From Mucilaginibacter_A sp050954285 (lineage in GTDB: Bacteria > Bacteroidota > Bacteroidia > Sphingobacteriales > Sphingobacteriaceae), in assembly GCA_050954285.1 (NCBI GenBank), contig JBPBPL010000009.1, positions 181,757 through 245,756 of the forward strand: DNA of 64,000 nucleotides. Direction: 5' to 3'. Under the pieces are notes generated by a model. It was not told the DNA's origin. It was given only the letters and a program-made list of their open reading frames with translations, and did no database searches. The translations under genes were made by a program, and so were the position numbers. Numbering within the stretch: position 1 is the first letter of the stretch; each line of letters starts with the position of its first letter. Shown piece after piece: positions 24,835 through 33,521 of the stretch.

Positions 24835-27234
24835 ATGAAAACGATCATCTACCAACTTTTACTTTTGCTGATCTGCGAAACTGCTTTTGCTCAAAACGGA
24901 ATGATCAGCGGAAAAATTATCGATCAAAAACAACAACCGATGGCTGGTGCTTCGGTACTACTGCTGCACTTGCCGGATTCTGCGCAGGTTGCCGGACAGG
25001 TTGCTGATGTAGATGGCGCGTATCTTTTCAAAAAAAATAACGCCGGAAAATATGTGGTAAAAGCAGCAATGGTTGGTTTTAACAGCGTTTACAGTAAAAC
25101 TTTTGATTTATCGGGAACAAATCTGGAACTACCGGTTTTGGTTTTGGCCGAGAAAAAAAACATGCTAAAAGAAGTAACAGTTTTTTCAACCATCCCACAA
25201 ATGGAGCAAAAAAGTGATCGCTTGGTTGTGAATGTAGAAAAACTGAACACCACCGGTGATAATGCTTTGGAAGTTTTGAAAAAAGCACCCGGCATCCGTT
25301 TGGATAAAGACGACAATATTTTATATCGGAACAATGCCGGCGTAGTAGTAATGATTGACGGCCGCCGAACGTATATGAGCGGTACCGAGCTGAGCAATTA
25401 CCTGAAAAATATGCCGGCAAATGCAGTGAGCAAAATCGAACTTATCCCGAATCCGCCGGGAAATTATGATGCGGAAGGAACAGCTGGCATGATCAACATT
25501 ATCATGAAACACAATAAATTAAAGGGTTACAGTGGCACTGCTAACGCGAATTTAGGTTATGGCAAGTACATTAAAACTTACGGCGGCCTCAATTTTAATT
25601 ACAATGCCGGAAAATTCAGCCTGTTTACACGTGCAAATACCGGTTATTATGATTCGTATAACAAACTGACTTTAAGCAGGCAGATTGGCAACGAGCTTTA
25701 CAATCAATATAATTACTGGCACCCGAAAACTTTTGCAACCAGTTATACCATCGGAACTGATTTTTATGCCAGTAAAAGAAGTACGTTCGGTTTCATGTTT
25801 AAAGGTTACAACAACCCAACGGATGCACAGGTAACGAGCATGAGCAATACTTTGAACAGCTTGGGTGAACAAACCGGAAGTGTGACCGGCCTGAATCCGC
25901 AGAAAACTTATACCGGCACGTACAACCTGAATTTGAATTACAGTTTTGCCATCGATACCACCGGCCAGAAGCTGAGTGTTGATGCGGATTACGTGCACAG
26001 TGCATCCACCAACAATCAAAATTATACCAATACTTATTATAATGCTGATGGCAGTTTAAGCGGTAATCCGGTTTTGCTGAAAAGCAACGCGCCGGTTAAT
26101 TACAACATCAAATCTGTTAAACTGGATTACATTTTACCTTTAAAAAAGAACCTGAAACTGGAAGCCGGTTTGAAAAGCAGCTTCGTAAATACACATGCCA
26201 ATATTGCTTTTGATTCGTTAAAAACAGCAGGCTACATCCTTGACCCAAAACGCAGCAATGATTTTGTTTATGATGAAAACATTAACGCGGCCTATGTTAC
26301 GCTGAGCAAAACTTTTAACCCAAAGCTGGATGTTAAAGCAAGTTTGCGTACCGAAGAAACAGTTTCGTCGGCCAATTCAGTTTCCAGAAACGAAGTGGTG
26401 AAACGGAATTACTGGCAACTTTTCCCCAGTGCATTTGTAACTTATAAAGTGGGTGCGGACAACCAACTGAACGCTTCTTTTAGCCGCAGAATTAGCCGGC
26501 CGGGTTACAGCAGCCTCAATTCTGCCATCCGTTATACCGATCCTTATACGGCAATTCAGGGCAATCCGTATTTGCAACCTTCTATCTCACAATCATATGT
26601 GCTTAATTACACGTTTAAAAGCTTTCAGATTTTAAGCCTGAGTTATCTGAAAGTGAATGGTGATCAAAACTCGGTTATCAACCAAAATGATCAAACCAAA
26701 GAAAGCATTACCACTTACCAAAATCTGGGCACTACACGTTCGTTTTCGGCAACTTCTTCAGGCAGTTTTAACATCAAAAAATGGTGGAACGTGAATGCTG
26801 AAGTGGATGCTTCTTTTAACAAGGTAAATACGGTGGTTGGCGGAAACCCGTTTGAGAGCAGCCGTTTTGCCTGGAATGCCAGTGTGGATCAAACTTTTTT
26901 TCTGCCCCAAAATTTTAAATTTCAGTTAACGGCTAATTATGAATCGCCTTCTATCAACGGGCTGGCAAAAACGTTGTCTGCTTCCGAAGTTGATGTCGGC
27001 CTTAATAAAATGCTGCTCGATAAAAAAATGATTATCAGTTTTAAAGTACGAGATATTTTCTTTCAAAGCCGATATCGCAGCATCCTGCAATATAACAACG
27101 TAAACACCCGCTGGAACAATGAGTACGAAAGCAGAAGGTTTACGCTTGGTTTGACTTATAATTTTGGAAACACCAAATTAAAAACCGCCCGCACGCGCCA
27201 AACCGGCAGCCGCGATGAAGAAGGAAGGATGTAG
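24835..27234 (+). CDS. TonB-receptor-like outer membrane barrel with CarboxypepD_reg N-domain
   Basis: The frame is open from 24745, but ATG at 24835 gives a clear signal peptide (MKTIIYQLLLLLICETAFAQ), so about 799 residues. Then follow a carboxypeptidase-regulatory-like domain (ISGKIIDQKQQPMAGASVLLL), a plug domain (VNVEKLNTTGDNALEVLKKAPGI and VVMIDGRRTYMSG) and an outer-membrane beta-barrel of the OMP_b-brl_3 type. That group resembles TonB receptors; a TonB box is not obvious. The substrate is unknown. It is divergent from the kinase gene. One type A motif falls in a barrel segment (26806). Confidence 0.9.
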   Translation: MKTIIYQLLLLLICETAFAQNGMISGKIIDQKQQPMAGASVLLLHLPDSAQVAGQVADVDGAYLFKKNNAGKYVVKAAMVGFNSVYSKTFDLSGTNLELPVLVLAEKKNMLKEVTVFSTIPQMEQKSDRLVVNVEKLNTTGDNALEVLKKAPGIRLDKDDNILYRNNAGVVVMIDGRRTYMSGTELSNYLKNMPANAVSKIELIPNPPGNYDAEGTAGMINIIMKHNKLKGYSGTANANLGYGKYIKTYGGLNFNYNAGKFSLFTRANTGYYDSYNKLTLSRQIGNELYNQYNYWHPKTFATSYTIGTDFYASKRSTFGFMFKGYNNPTDAQVTSMSNTLNSLGEQTGSVTGLNPQKTYTGTYNLNLNYSFAIDTTGQKLSVDADYVHSASTNNQNYTNTYYNADGSLSGNPVLLKSNAPVNYNIKSVKLDYILPLKKNLKLEAGLKSSFVNTHANIAFDSLKTAGYILDPKRSNDFVYDENINAAYVTLSKTFNPKLDVKASLRTEETVSSANSVSRNEVVKRNYWQLFPSAFVTYKVGADNQLNASFSRRISRPGYSSLNSAIRYTDPYTAIQGNPYLQPSISQSYVLNYTFKSFQILSLSYLKVNGDQNSVINQNDQTKESITTYQNLGTTRSFSATSSGSFNIKKWWNVNAEVDASFNKVNTVVGGNPFESSRFAWNASVDQTFFLPQNFKFQLTANYESPSINGLAKTLSASEVDVGLNKMLLDKKMIISFKVRDIFFQSRYRSILQYNNVNTRWNNEYESRRFTLGLTYNFGNTKLKTARTRQTGSRDEEGRM
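26806..26818 (+). repeat. Dispersed motif, type A, inside the barrel gene
   Basis: GATGCTTCTTTTA encodes DASFN within AEVDASFNKVN. Could be chance, since this is a natural barrel-strand pattern. Confidence 0.4.
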
Positions 27235-27323
27235 TTTTTTGTTGTTTTAATCGGAGTGAGAAATCTTCTTCAGGCAAACTGGTTTTGCTGAAAAAGATTT
27301 CCGCTTTTAAAAATAAAATGGAT

Positions 27324-27336
27324 GATCCTGTTTTTA
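27324..27336 (+). repeat. Dispersed motif, type B variant
   Basis: GATCCTGTTTTTA followed by CAGGCATAAATTTC: core with one change (C for R) and the AAATTT tract, between the barrel gene and tRNA-Leu. Confidence 0.65.
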
Positions 27337-27380
27337 CAGGCATAAATTTCAGAATTTCTCCGCATAAAAATAAAATAGGC

Positions 27381-27388
27381 TATATTTG
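27381..27388 (+). promoter_or_regulatory. tRNA-Leu promoter, -7 element
   Basis: TATATTTG matches TAnnTTTG, ending 18 bases before the tRNA 5' end. No clear TTG at -33. Confidence 0.5.
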
Positions 27389-27406
27389 GCTTCAGCTTTT
27401 AAAAAA

Positions 27407-27490
27407 GCCCGGGTGGCGAAATTGGTAGACGCACCACTTTGAGGGGGTGGCGTCCGAAAGGATGTAGCGGTTCGAATCCGCTTCCGGGCA
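27407..27490 (+). tRNA. tRNA-Leu (GAG)
   Basis: An 84-base class II tRNA. The acceptor GCCCGGG pairs with TCCGGGC (one G-T). The D-arm is GGCGAAATTGGTAGACGC, the anticodon loop TTGAGGG with anticodon GAG, then a long variable arm (GCGTCCGAAAGGATGT) and T-arm GGTTCGAATCC. The discriminator is A; CCA is not encoded. Confidence 0.96.
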
Positions 27491-27501
27491 CAAAAAATCA
27501 A

Positions 27502-28263
27502 TTAAATTTCCAGTTGCAAACCGTCATAAGCCAACTGGATATTTGCTGGCAACTCCGCAGAAACATCCTGATATTTTCCTAAACGGTGGCTGATGTGCGT
27601 AAAATAAGTCATCTCTGCTCCTATTTTATTGGCAAACGCAATTGCTTCACTTAAAGTAAAATGCGAAATGTGTTTTTCACGCTGTAAAGCGTTTACTACT
27701 AAAATTTTACTGCCTTTTATTTTTTCAATTTCTGCATCGGATACTGTTTTTGCATCCGTAATGTAAGTGAAATCGTGGATGCGGAAACCCATTACCGGCA
27801 GTTTATAATGCAAAACTTCAATCGGCACAAACGGAACACCGGCAGCTGTAAAAGGCTTTGAATCAATGGTTTTAAGGTTGATTTGCGGGATGCCGGGATA
27901 TTTGTAATCCGTAAAAATATAAGAAAACTCCCGTTTTAAAGCTGCCTGAACCCGCACATCTGCATACACATCCACAGCCGCATTCTGGAAATAATTAAAG
28001 GCGCGGATATCATCCAGCCCGGCAATATGATCCTTGTGTTCGTGGGTGAAAACGACGGCTTCCAGATGTTTTACCTGTGCACGCAGCATTTGATAACGAA
28101 AATCCGGACCGGTATCAATCACCACATTTTTACCGTTTTCTTCAATCAAAATAGAGGAACGCAAACGTTTGTCGTGTGAATCATCCGAAGTACAAACCGC
28201 ACAATTGCAGGCAATCATGGGTACGCCCTGCGAAGTTCCGGTTCCTAAAAAAGTAATGCGCAC
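27502..28263 (-). CDS. MBL-fold metallo-hydrolase, PhnP-like
   Basis: A 253-residue metallo-beta-lactamase-fold hydrolase. The metal motif is THEHKDH (H74, H76, D78, H79), with later His in TYITDAKT/FTHISHRLGKY, and an N-terminal cysteine cluster CNCAVC (residues 19-24) after GTGTSQGVPMI. That cluster and opening match the PhnP group (cyclic phosphate phosphodiesterases), where the cysteines bind a structural zinc. No other phn gene is nearby, so the physiological substrate is open. It contains one motif copy (27740) encoding KTVSD. Confidence 0.88.
   Translation of the reverse strand: MRITFLGTGTSQGVPMIACNCAVCTSDDSHDKRLRSSILIEENGKNVVIDTGPDFRYQMLRAQVKHLEAVVFTHEHKDHIAGLDDIRAFNYFQNAAVDVYADVRVQAALKREFSYIFTDYKYPGIPQINLKTIDSKPFTAAGVPFVPIEVLHYKLPVMGFRIHDFTYITDAKTVSDAEIEKIKGSKILVVNALQREKHISHFTLSEAIAFANKIGAEMTYFTHISHRLGKYQDVSAELPANIQLAYDGLQLEI
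27740..27752 (+). repeat. Dispersed motif, type B variant, inside the MBL gene
   Basis: GATACTGTTTTTG; on the coding strand it gives AKTVSDAEIEK in a surface segment. Confidence 0.5.
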
Positions 28264-28290
28264 AGTAGTTATTTAGATAAATGAATAAGA

Positions 28291-28395
28291 TTAAACAGGT
28301 CGAATCAAATTTTGAGCAGGTAAAAGAAGTATCAGCTTTTCAGTCAAACAGTTCGAATCAGATTTTAGGCAGGTAAAAGAAGCATCAGCTTTTCA
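28291..28395. repeat. Tandem 53-base duplication carrying the dispersed motif
   Basis: 28291-28342 and 28344-28395 match at 46 of 52 positions by my count, offset by 53 bases. Each unit contains a type A motif (TAAAAGAAGTATC at 28321, TAAAAGAAGCATC at 28374) with the flank CGAATCA, ATTTT and GCAGG. The second unit ends exactly on the lolA stop codon. Confidence 0.9.
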
Positions 28396-29082
28396 TCGTA
28401 AATCCACAACTTCTGCACCCGGATAATTTTTTTTATTGAACCCAAAAACAGCATCAGAACCTGTATAATTTGTTGCCGCCGAACTTAAAATATAGGTATA
28501 ATGGCTGCCATTTTTATCATAAATCGCGGCACTGTAAATCTGATTTCTTGCTTTGCTGATAAGTAACCGGATTTTAAAAAACGGCTTTTTGCTGTCCACC
28601 GGTGTCAGCTCGATTTGCTGAAAAATTTGGCCTTGCTGTTTTACTTCTCCGGTAAACAAATATTTGTAGCCTTTTTCATAAATAGTAAAAACCTGCGCCG
28701 GATTGAGCGATTGCGACCCGTTATCAGCATCATTGATCTGGATTTCGTTGTTTTTTTTCTCGTAAGTCCATTGCGTTTTTCCATCGCTGATGATTTCCTG
28801 CTCCACAGTTTTTGCCGGGCCGAAACCGTTATAAACTGTCAGATGAAATTTATTCGTTTTCGGACTGGCCAGGATCATACCGCTTTGTTTGTAGCTTTTA
28901 ACGTTTTCCTGCGGATTATCCAGCACATAACTGAAATCAGATTTAATGGCGGAAAATGATTTATATTTCTTGCTCACGCCATCTAAAATCGCTTTTGCCT
29001 TCGGATCATTTTGTGCTTTTACAGCAGAAATTCCTACCGAAAAAAGCAGCGTAATAACAGCTATTTTATTAAAATTTATCAC
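28393..29082 (-). CDS. lolA: Outer-membrane lipoprotein carrier protein LolA
   Basis: A 229-residue periplasmic protein from a GTG start with signal peptide (M)INFNKIAVITLLFSVGISAVKAQ. The mature part follows the LolA pattern: DGVSKKYKSFSAIKSDFSYVLDNP, SGMILASPKTNKFHL and SDGKTQWTYEKKNNEIQI, a half-barrel that shuttles lipoproteins from the inner to the outer membrane. It starts one base after the ftsK stop; ftsK-lolA adjacency is also known from other bacteria. Its stop codon lies inside the second unit of a 53-base tandem duplication, so the C-terminal end may be recent. Confidence 0.92.
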   Translation of the reverse strand: MINFNKIAVITLLFSVGISAVKAQNDPKAKAILDGVSKKYKSFSAIKSDFSYVLDNPQENVKSYKQSGMILASPKTNKFHLTVYNGFGPAKTVEQEIISDGKTQWTYEKKNNEIQINDADNGSQSLNPAQVFTIYEKGYKYLFTGEVKQQGQIFQQIELTPVDSKKPFFKIRLLISKARNQIYSAAIYDKNGSHYTYILSSAATNYTGSDAVFGFNKKNYPGAEVVDLR

Positions 29083-29083
29083 T

Positions 29084-31762
29084 TTATTTTGAATTTAGGG
29101 TGCTTAAAAACTGCTCCAACGCGTAATTATCCGGTAGTAAAACTTCGCGCGCCTTACTTCCTTCAAACGGGCCAACTACGCCTGCTGCTTCCAGCTGATC
29201 AATAATCCTTCCGGCACGGTTATAACCCAGTTTCAGTTTGCGTTGGATAAGCGACGTGGAGCCTTGCTGATGCATTACAATCAGTTTGGCAGCTTCTTCA
29301 AACAGCGAATCCCGATCGCTTGCATCGAACTCTTTCTGGCTGCTTTCTCCGTTTTCACTCACAAATTCGGGTAGTAAAAAAGCGGAAGGATAGCCGCGCT
29401 GGTTGCCAATAAAATCAGAAACCCTTTCCACTTCCGGCGTATCTACAAACGGGCATTGTAAACGGATCAGATCATTTCCGGTAGATAAAAGCATGTCTCC
29501 ACGGCCAATCAACTGATCAGCACCGCCAGCATCCAGAATAGTACGTGAATCAATTTTTGATAAAACCCTGAAAGCCAGACGCGCCGGGAAATTTGCCTTA
29601 ATTGTACCGGTGATAATATTGACTGAAGGGCGCTGTGTAGCAATCACCAAATGGATGCCCACTGCACGCGCCAATTGTGCTAAACGGGCAATCGGCGTTT
29701 CTACCTCTTTGCCGGCTGTCATCATCAAATCGGCAAATTCATCCACAATCAGTACAATAAAAGGCAGGAAACGATGGCCTTCCGTCGGGATTAACTTCCG
29801 GTTGACAAACTTTAAATTGTATTCTTTCAGGTTTCTAACCTGCGCATCTTTCAGCAAATCATAACGCTGATCCATTTCAATGCAAAGCGAATTCAGCGTA
29901 TTAATTACTTTTTTAGTATCGGTGATGATCGCATCCGCTTCATCCGGCAGTTTAGCCAGAAAATGCCGCTCAATTTTACGGAACAAAGTGAGTTCTACTT
30001 TCTTCGGATCCACCAAAACAAATTTTAACTGCGATGGGTGCTTGTTGTACAGCAGCGAAATTAAAATAGCGTTGATACCTACGGATTTACCCTGGCCAGT
30101 TGCCCCGGCCACTAACAAGTGCGGCATTTTTGCCAGATCAGCTATGTATACTTCGTTAGAAATGGTTTTACCCAGCGCAATCGGCAAATCCATCGTTGTG
30201 TTTTGAAATTTCTCAGTTTCCAAAATTGAGCGCATAGAAACAATTTCCGGATGCTGGTTGGGAACTTCAATTCCGATCGTTCCTTTGCCAGGCATCGGCG
30301 CAATGATCCGAATGCCCAAAGCGGCCAGACTTAAAGCAATATCATCTTCCAGGTTTTTAATTTTAGAAATACGAACGCCTGGTGCCGGAATAATTTCATA
30401 TAAAGTTACCGTTGGCCCAACTGTTGCCTTAATTTTGCCAATCTCAATATTGTAGTGATTCAGCGTTTCAACAATCTTGTCTTTGTTGGCTTCCAGTTCC
30501 TCGTTACTCACCTGAATTTTGCTTGAGCCATGCTTTTCCAGCAAATCAATTGTTGGTTTTTTGTAGGAAGCCAGATCCAGTTCGGGATCATACAAACCAA
30601 ATTCTTCCACCAGTTTGTTGGCGGTTACTTCAACAGTCGGCGCTGCTACTGTAAATTCTGGTTCGTGATTGAAAATTTCTTCTTCAAGTTCAAATTCAGG
30701 TTCCGGCGTTAGTGTGATCGGCTGAAAAACTTCCGTCAACGGAATGGTTTTAGGCTGATTCACTATCTCGTTGACCGGTTTTTTCTGAATTTTAAACTCG
30801 TAATTCTCAGCCACAAGTTCATCCTGCACTGCTGTTTTTACCGGGTAATTTTGGGTAAGCCTACTTGTTGGAACTGTTACAACATCGTCTTCTTCCCCTG
30901 CTAAAATTGTATTTGCAGTAAAATTTTGCGACATTTTAGGAATAGGAATTTCCGGTTCGTCTTCTGTAACCGATGCTATTTTTACCGGGTAGTTTTGGGC
31001 GAATTTTGCTCCGGCAACGCTTTCTTCATCTGTTAATGGAACTTCACCGGGAGTAGTATCCGGTTTGATTTTCCGTTCAGGAAGTTTAAAATCAATATTA
31101 TAAACGATAATTAAGAAACTCAGTGCAGCAAAAATCAGCAGTCCGGCAGTACCGGCAGCACCAATCTGGGCACCAAGTAACCGGTTTGTCCAGAAACCAA
31201 ATTCACCTTCCAAATAATGTGGTGAATCCGTCATCCAGCCATGAAAAAAACCTATCGCAATGGAGAAAAAAAGCAAGCCGAAAAAAGCATAGCCCAACGT
31301 TTTCCCAACGGCAAACAACCGGACTTTAAAAAGCAAACGATAGCCGATCACCAAAAAAACAGCCACAAAAATAAAGGAAGCTACGCCAAACCACTCGTAA
31401 ATAAACTGGTGCGAAAGCAGTGCGCCCAATTTGCCAAGCCAGTTCTGCACAATCGGGCTGGTTACGCCGCTATCCTGTAGTTCCATCGGTGTTTTCCAGA
31501 AATTACTCCAGCCGCCATTGGCTTCCAGCACGTAACTCTGATCGTCCTGCCAGGTAAAAAGATAAGAAGTAAAGGCAATTAAAAAGTACAGACAAATCAC
31601 CAAAAAAAACAAACCTGTAATCTTCACAATCCGGCCATCCTGCAAATTAAAAGTGGGCAGTTCGGGCTTGGATTTTTTGTTTTTGGGGAACATAAAAGGT
31701 GCCCCAGATTTGTTTTCTTCCTTTAAAGTAGTGTTTTTAAACTGATTTCCTTTTGGAGGCAT
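29084..31762 (-). CDS. ftsK: DNA translocase FtsK/SpoIIIE
   Basis: An 892-residue septal DNA pump for chromosome segregation. The N-terminus has four membrane segments (about 45-240), then an acidic, poorly conserved linker (about 240-430). The motor has Walker A GATGQGKS near residue 553 and Walker B LIVDEFADLMM; the C-terminal gamma winged helix reads STSLIQRKLKLGYNRAGRIIDQLE. The linker holds a protein repeat: QNYPVKIASV, QNYPVKTAV and a weaker QNFTANTI, two of them spanning type B motifs. Length is normal. It is followed one base later by lolA. Confidence 0.96.
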   Translation of the reverse strand: MPPKGNQFKNTTLKEENKSGAPFMFPKNKKSKPELPTFNLQDGRIVKITGLFFLVICLYFLIAFTSYLFTWQDDQSYVLEANGGWSNFWKTPMELQDSGVTSPIVQNWLGKLGALLSHQFIYEWFGVASFIFVAVFLVIGYRLLFKVRLFAVGKTLGYAFFGLLFFSIAIGFFHGWMTDSPHYLEGEFGFWTNRLLGAQIGAAGTAGLLIFAALSFLIIVYNIDFKLPERKIKPDTTPGEVPLTDEESVAGAKFAQNYPVKIASVTEDEPEIPIPKMSQNFTANTILAGEEDDVVTVPTSRLTQNYPVKTAVQDELVAENYEFKIQKKPVNEIVNQPKTIPLTEVFQPITLTPEPEFELEEEIFNHEPEFTVAAPTVEVTANKLVEEFGLYDPELDLASYKKPTIDLLEKHGSSKIQVSNEELEANKDKIVETLNHYNIEIGKIKATVGPTVTLYEIIPAPGVRISKIKNLEDDIALSLAALGIRIIAPMPGKGTIGIEVPNQHPEIVSMRSILETEKFQNTTMDLPIALGKTISNEVYIADLAKMPHLLVAGATGQGKSVGINAILISLLYNKHPSQLKFVLVDPKKVELTLFRKIERHFLAKLPDEADAIITDTKKVINTLNSLCIEMDQRYDLLKDAQVRNLKEYNLKFVNRKLIPTEGHRFLPFIVLIVDEFADLMMTAGKEVETPIARLAQLARAVGIHLVIATQRPSVNIITGTIKANFPARLAFRVLSKIDSRTILDAGGADQLIGRGDMLLSTGNDLIRLQCPFVDTPEVERVSDFIGNQRGYPSAFLLPEFVSENGESSQKEFDASDRDSLFEEAAKLIVMHQQGSTSLIQRKLKLGYNRAGRIIDQLEAAGVVGPFEGSKAREVLLPDNYALEQFLSTLNSK
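30828..30840 (+). repeat. Dispersed motif, type B, inside the FtsK linker
   Basis: CACTGCTGTTTTTA followed by CCGGGTAATTTTGGG; on the coding strand it encodes TQNYPVKTAV. Confidence 0.75.
30972..30984 (+). repeat. Dispersed motif, type B variant, inside the FtsK linker
   Basis: GATGCTATTTTTA followed by CCGGGTAGTTTTGGGC; on the coding strand it encodes AQNYPVKIAS. Similar over about 27 bases to the copy at 30828. Confidence 0.75.
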
Positions 31763-31789
31763 TTACGATCAACAGGTTAATTTGCACAA

Positions 31790-31797
31790 CAAAGTTA
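31790..31797 (-). promoter_or_regulatory. Candidate ftsK promoter, -7 element
   Basis: On the minus strand TAACTTTG matches TAnnTTTG, about 30 bases before the ftsK start. No -33 element is evident. Confidence 0.4.
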
Positions 31798-31901
31798 AAA
31801 TATTTGGAGGCAGAAGCATACATCTTTAAGTTTTAATTAACCAAATCAGCCCGTAATACCGTAAATATTATTTAAAATGCTTTGTTGCCAAATGGTTTTA
31901 C

Positions 31902-31914
31902 AATGCTTCTTTTA
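31902..31914 (+). repeat. Dispersed motif, type A
   Basis: AATGCTTCTTTTA just beyond the stop of the PspC gene, upstream of ftsK. Confidence 0.75.
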
Positions 31915-31938
31915 CGGACAGAATTTAATTAAGATATT

Positions 31939-32160
31939 TTAAAGATCGGTTACACGGCTGCCGGCCCTTTTAATGTAGTTACGAAAATCAAGTACGATGC
32001 CGGCGAAAAAGTAAAATATCAGCGGAAAACCAACCGCAAGGAATGAAGAATAAATAAAAAACAGCCGGATTTTGGCTATGGAAATATGAAAATGCTCGCC
32101 CATGTAAGTGCAAACGCCAAAAGAATATCTTTCAAAAAAGGTTAATATCCGTTGCAGCAT
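31939..32160 (-). CDS. Small PspC-domain membrane protein
   Basis: A 73-residue protein with the PspC pattern: an amphipathic start (ILTFFERYSFGVCTYMGEHFHISIAKIRLFFIY), then one strongly hydrophobic helix (SSFLAVGFPLIFYFFAGIVLDF) and a basic tail. PspC domains are inner-membrane components linked to envelope stress in proteobacteria, and are common as stand-alone small proteins in Bacteroidota, where their role is unclear. The start overlaps the last 29 bases of the DUF2851 gene, so the two are translated from one message. Confidence 0.8.
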   Translation of the reverse strand: MLQRILTFFERYSFGVCTYMGEHFHISIAKIRLFFIYSSFLAVGFPLIFYFFAGIVLDFRNYIKRAGSRVTDL

Positions 32161-33448
32161 AATCGTTTGTTTTTAAAAGTTTATGGCCTATTCCGCACTC
32201 CAGACAACGTTTTTTATTGCAAAACTCATTTTGTAGTTCGATTAAAGCCTGAGAGTTGCCAGCAGAACTAACTTTTATTCCTGCTGATATAAAACTACTG
32301 ATTATAAAATTATTTTCGCAAGGCAATTTTTCCAAAATCAACAATGCTTTATTACGCTGTGTTTCAGCTTGATTTTCATTTCCGAAAGCAAAAAGAAAAA
32401 CGGCTACGGTATTGATCAGAATGTTTTCTACGGAAACCTGGCCGAGATGTTTTGCACAGCTTTTTGCAATTTTGCCAAACTGATAGTGATCCAGCCAATA
32501 TGCCGAAGGATTGATGCCGTTAAAAGAAGCATTGATATTTTTAATGTTTTCGGCCTGAAGAATCTCTGATAAAAAACGGTTGTTTCGGTGCATCATTGCG
32601 GCAAATTGCGCCAAGCGGATGGTTGGGAAATTGGATGGTCGTAAACGCAAGAATTTCCATAAGTGTTTTTGCATTGGTAACAAACCATATTTTTGTTGAA
32701 GAAACCGATATTCTTTTTGCAGAGATATGTAATAAGGATCAGAAATTTCTTCGGCTAAAAACCCGGCCTGGCCAAAAATCAAAGCTTCTGTTTGGTGTAA
32801 AGTAAACGTGTGTCTGGCTAAAACGGATAAAGGCAGAGATTTGGCCAGCAGTTCAAAAGGCAGTGCATTTACTTTAAAACCAAAATTTGCGGCCAAAAAT
32901 TGATAAAAAGTTTCCTCCCAATTGCCTTTTTGCTGCGTTAAAACTTCGAGTACGCGGGCTGATTTTTCTTCTAACCGCTGGATCAGCATCCGGTCGAGCC
33001 AGTTTTGTACCGTCAGTTCATCAACCCGATGAATGATTTTTTGGCAGGGAAAATCAACTTGCTTTGCATAAATTAAATTTTGATATCGAAGTAAAAGTGA
33101 CTCCAAAATGCGATCTTCCAAAACCAAAACCGGCATTTTCAAACCTGCTTCGTTCCAAATTTCCTGATCGTTTTTGTAAACTACGTGCAGGATGACGTTA
33201 TTATAAGCCGGATCGCTGCTGTGATTGTGCCGCATCCAATCGGAAGCACGAATATGTATTTCTACGTTTCCAGCCCAAAGCGTATCGCCAATCCTGATTT
33301 TGGCCTGCTGAAAATCCGGCCCGGCATGATGGTGATGCAAACCCGGCGAAATGATTTGCAATATTTCTCCATCTGCTGTTAAAAGTGCCTTGTTTTCATA
33401 CAAACGAAACTTCCAGATGTAATGCAGCAGATCTTCAGCAAAAACCAT
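32132..33448 (-). CDS. DUF2851 family protein
   Basis: A 438-residue cytoplasmic-looking protein opening with EDLLHYIWKFRLYENKALLTADGE and HHHHAGPDFQQAKIRIGDTLWAGNVEIHIRASDWMRH, the strongly conserved start of DUF2851. The His cluster and the WxxHxHxxDxxYNNVILHV segment look like a nuclease-type or metal site, but no activity is established as far as I know. C-terminal CNKKRCLECGIG suggests a zinc site. It overlaps the downstream PspC gene. One motif copy (32521) encodes INASFNGI. Confidence 0.85.
   Translation of the reverse strand: MVFAEDLLHYIWKFRLYENKALLTADGEILQIISPGLHHHHAGPDFQQAKIRIGDTLWAGNVEIHIRASDWMRHNHSSDPAYNNVILHVVYKNDQEIWNEAGLKMPVLVLEDRILESLLLRYQNLIYAKQVDFPCQKIIHRVDELTVQNWLDRMLIQRLEEKSARVLEVLTQQKGNWEETFYQFLAANFGFKVNALPFELLAKSLPLSVLARHTFTLHQTEALIFGQAGFLAEEISDPYYISLQKEYRFLQQKYGLLPMQKHLWKFLRLRPSNFPTIRLAQFAAMMHRNNRFLSEILQAENIKNINASFNGINPSAYWLDHYQFGKIAKSCAKHLGQVSVENILINTVAVFLFAFGNENQAETQRNKALLILEKLPCENNFIISSFISAGIKVSSAGNSQALIELQNEFCNKKRCLECGIGHKLLKTNDYAATDINLF
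32521..32533 (-). repeat. Dispersed motif, type A, inside the DUF2851 gene
   Basis: TAAAAGAAGCATT; on the coding strand it gives NASFNG. Confidence 0.55.
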
Positions 33449-33494
33449 TTAAAGAGTGATATTTCTTTAAATGTATATATTTTATTTAATAGTT

Positions 33495-33507
33495 AATACT
33501 TCTTTTA
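33495..33507 (+). repeat. Dispersed motif, type A
   Basis: AATACTTCTTTTATCG in the 73-base gap between the PhoU-like and DUF2851 genes; a copy of the motif without a partner. Confidence 0.7.
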
Positions 33508-33521
33508 TCGACTAAAAATGC

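Noticed and set aside
28291..28395. Two spaced repeats as the start of a CRISPR array
   Set aside because: Only two units, adjacent without unique spacers, no cas genes, and the repeated core is the genome-wide motif.
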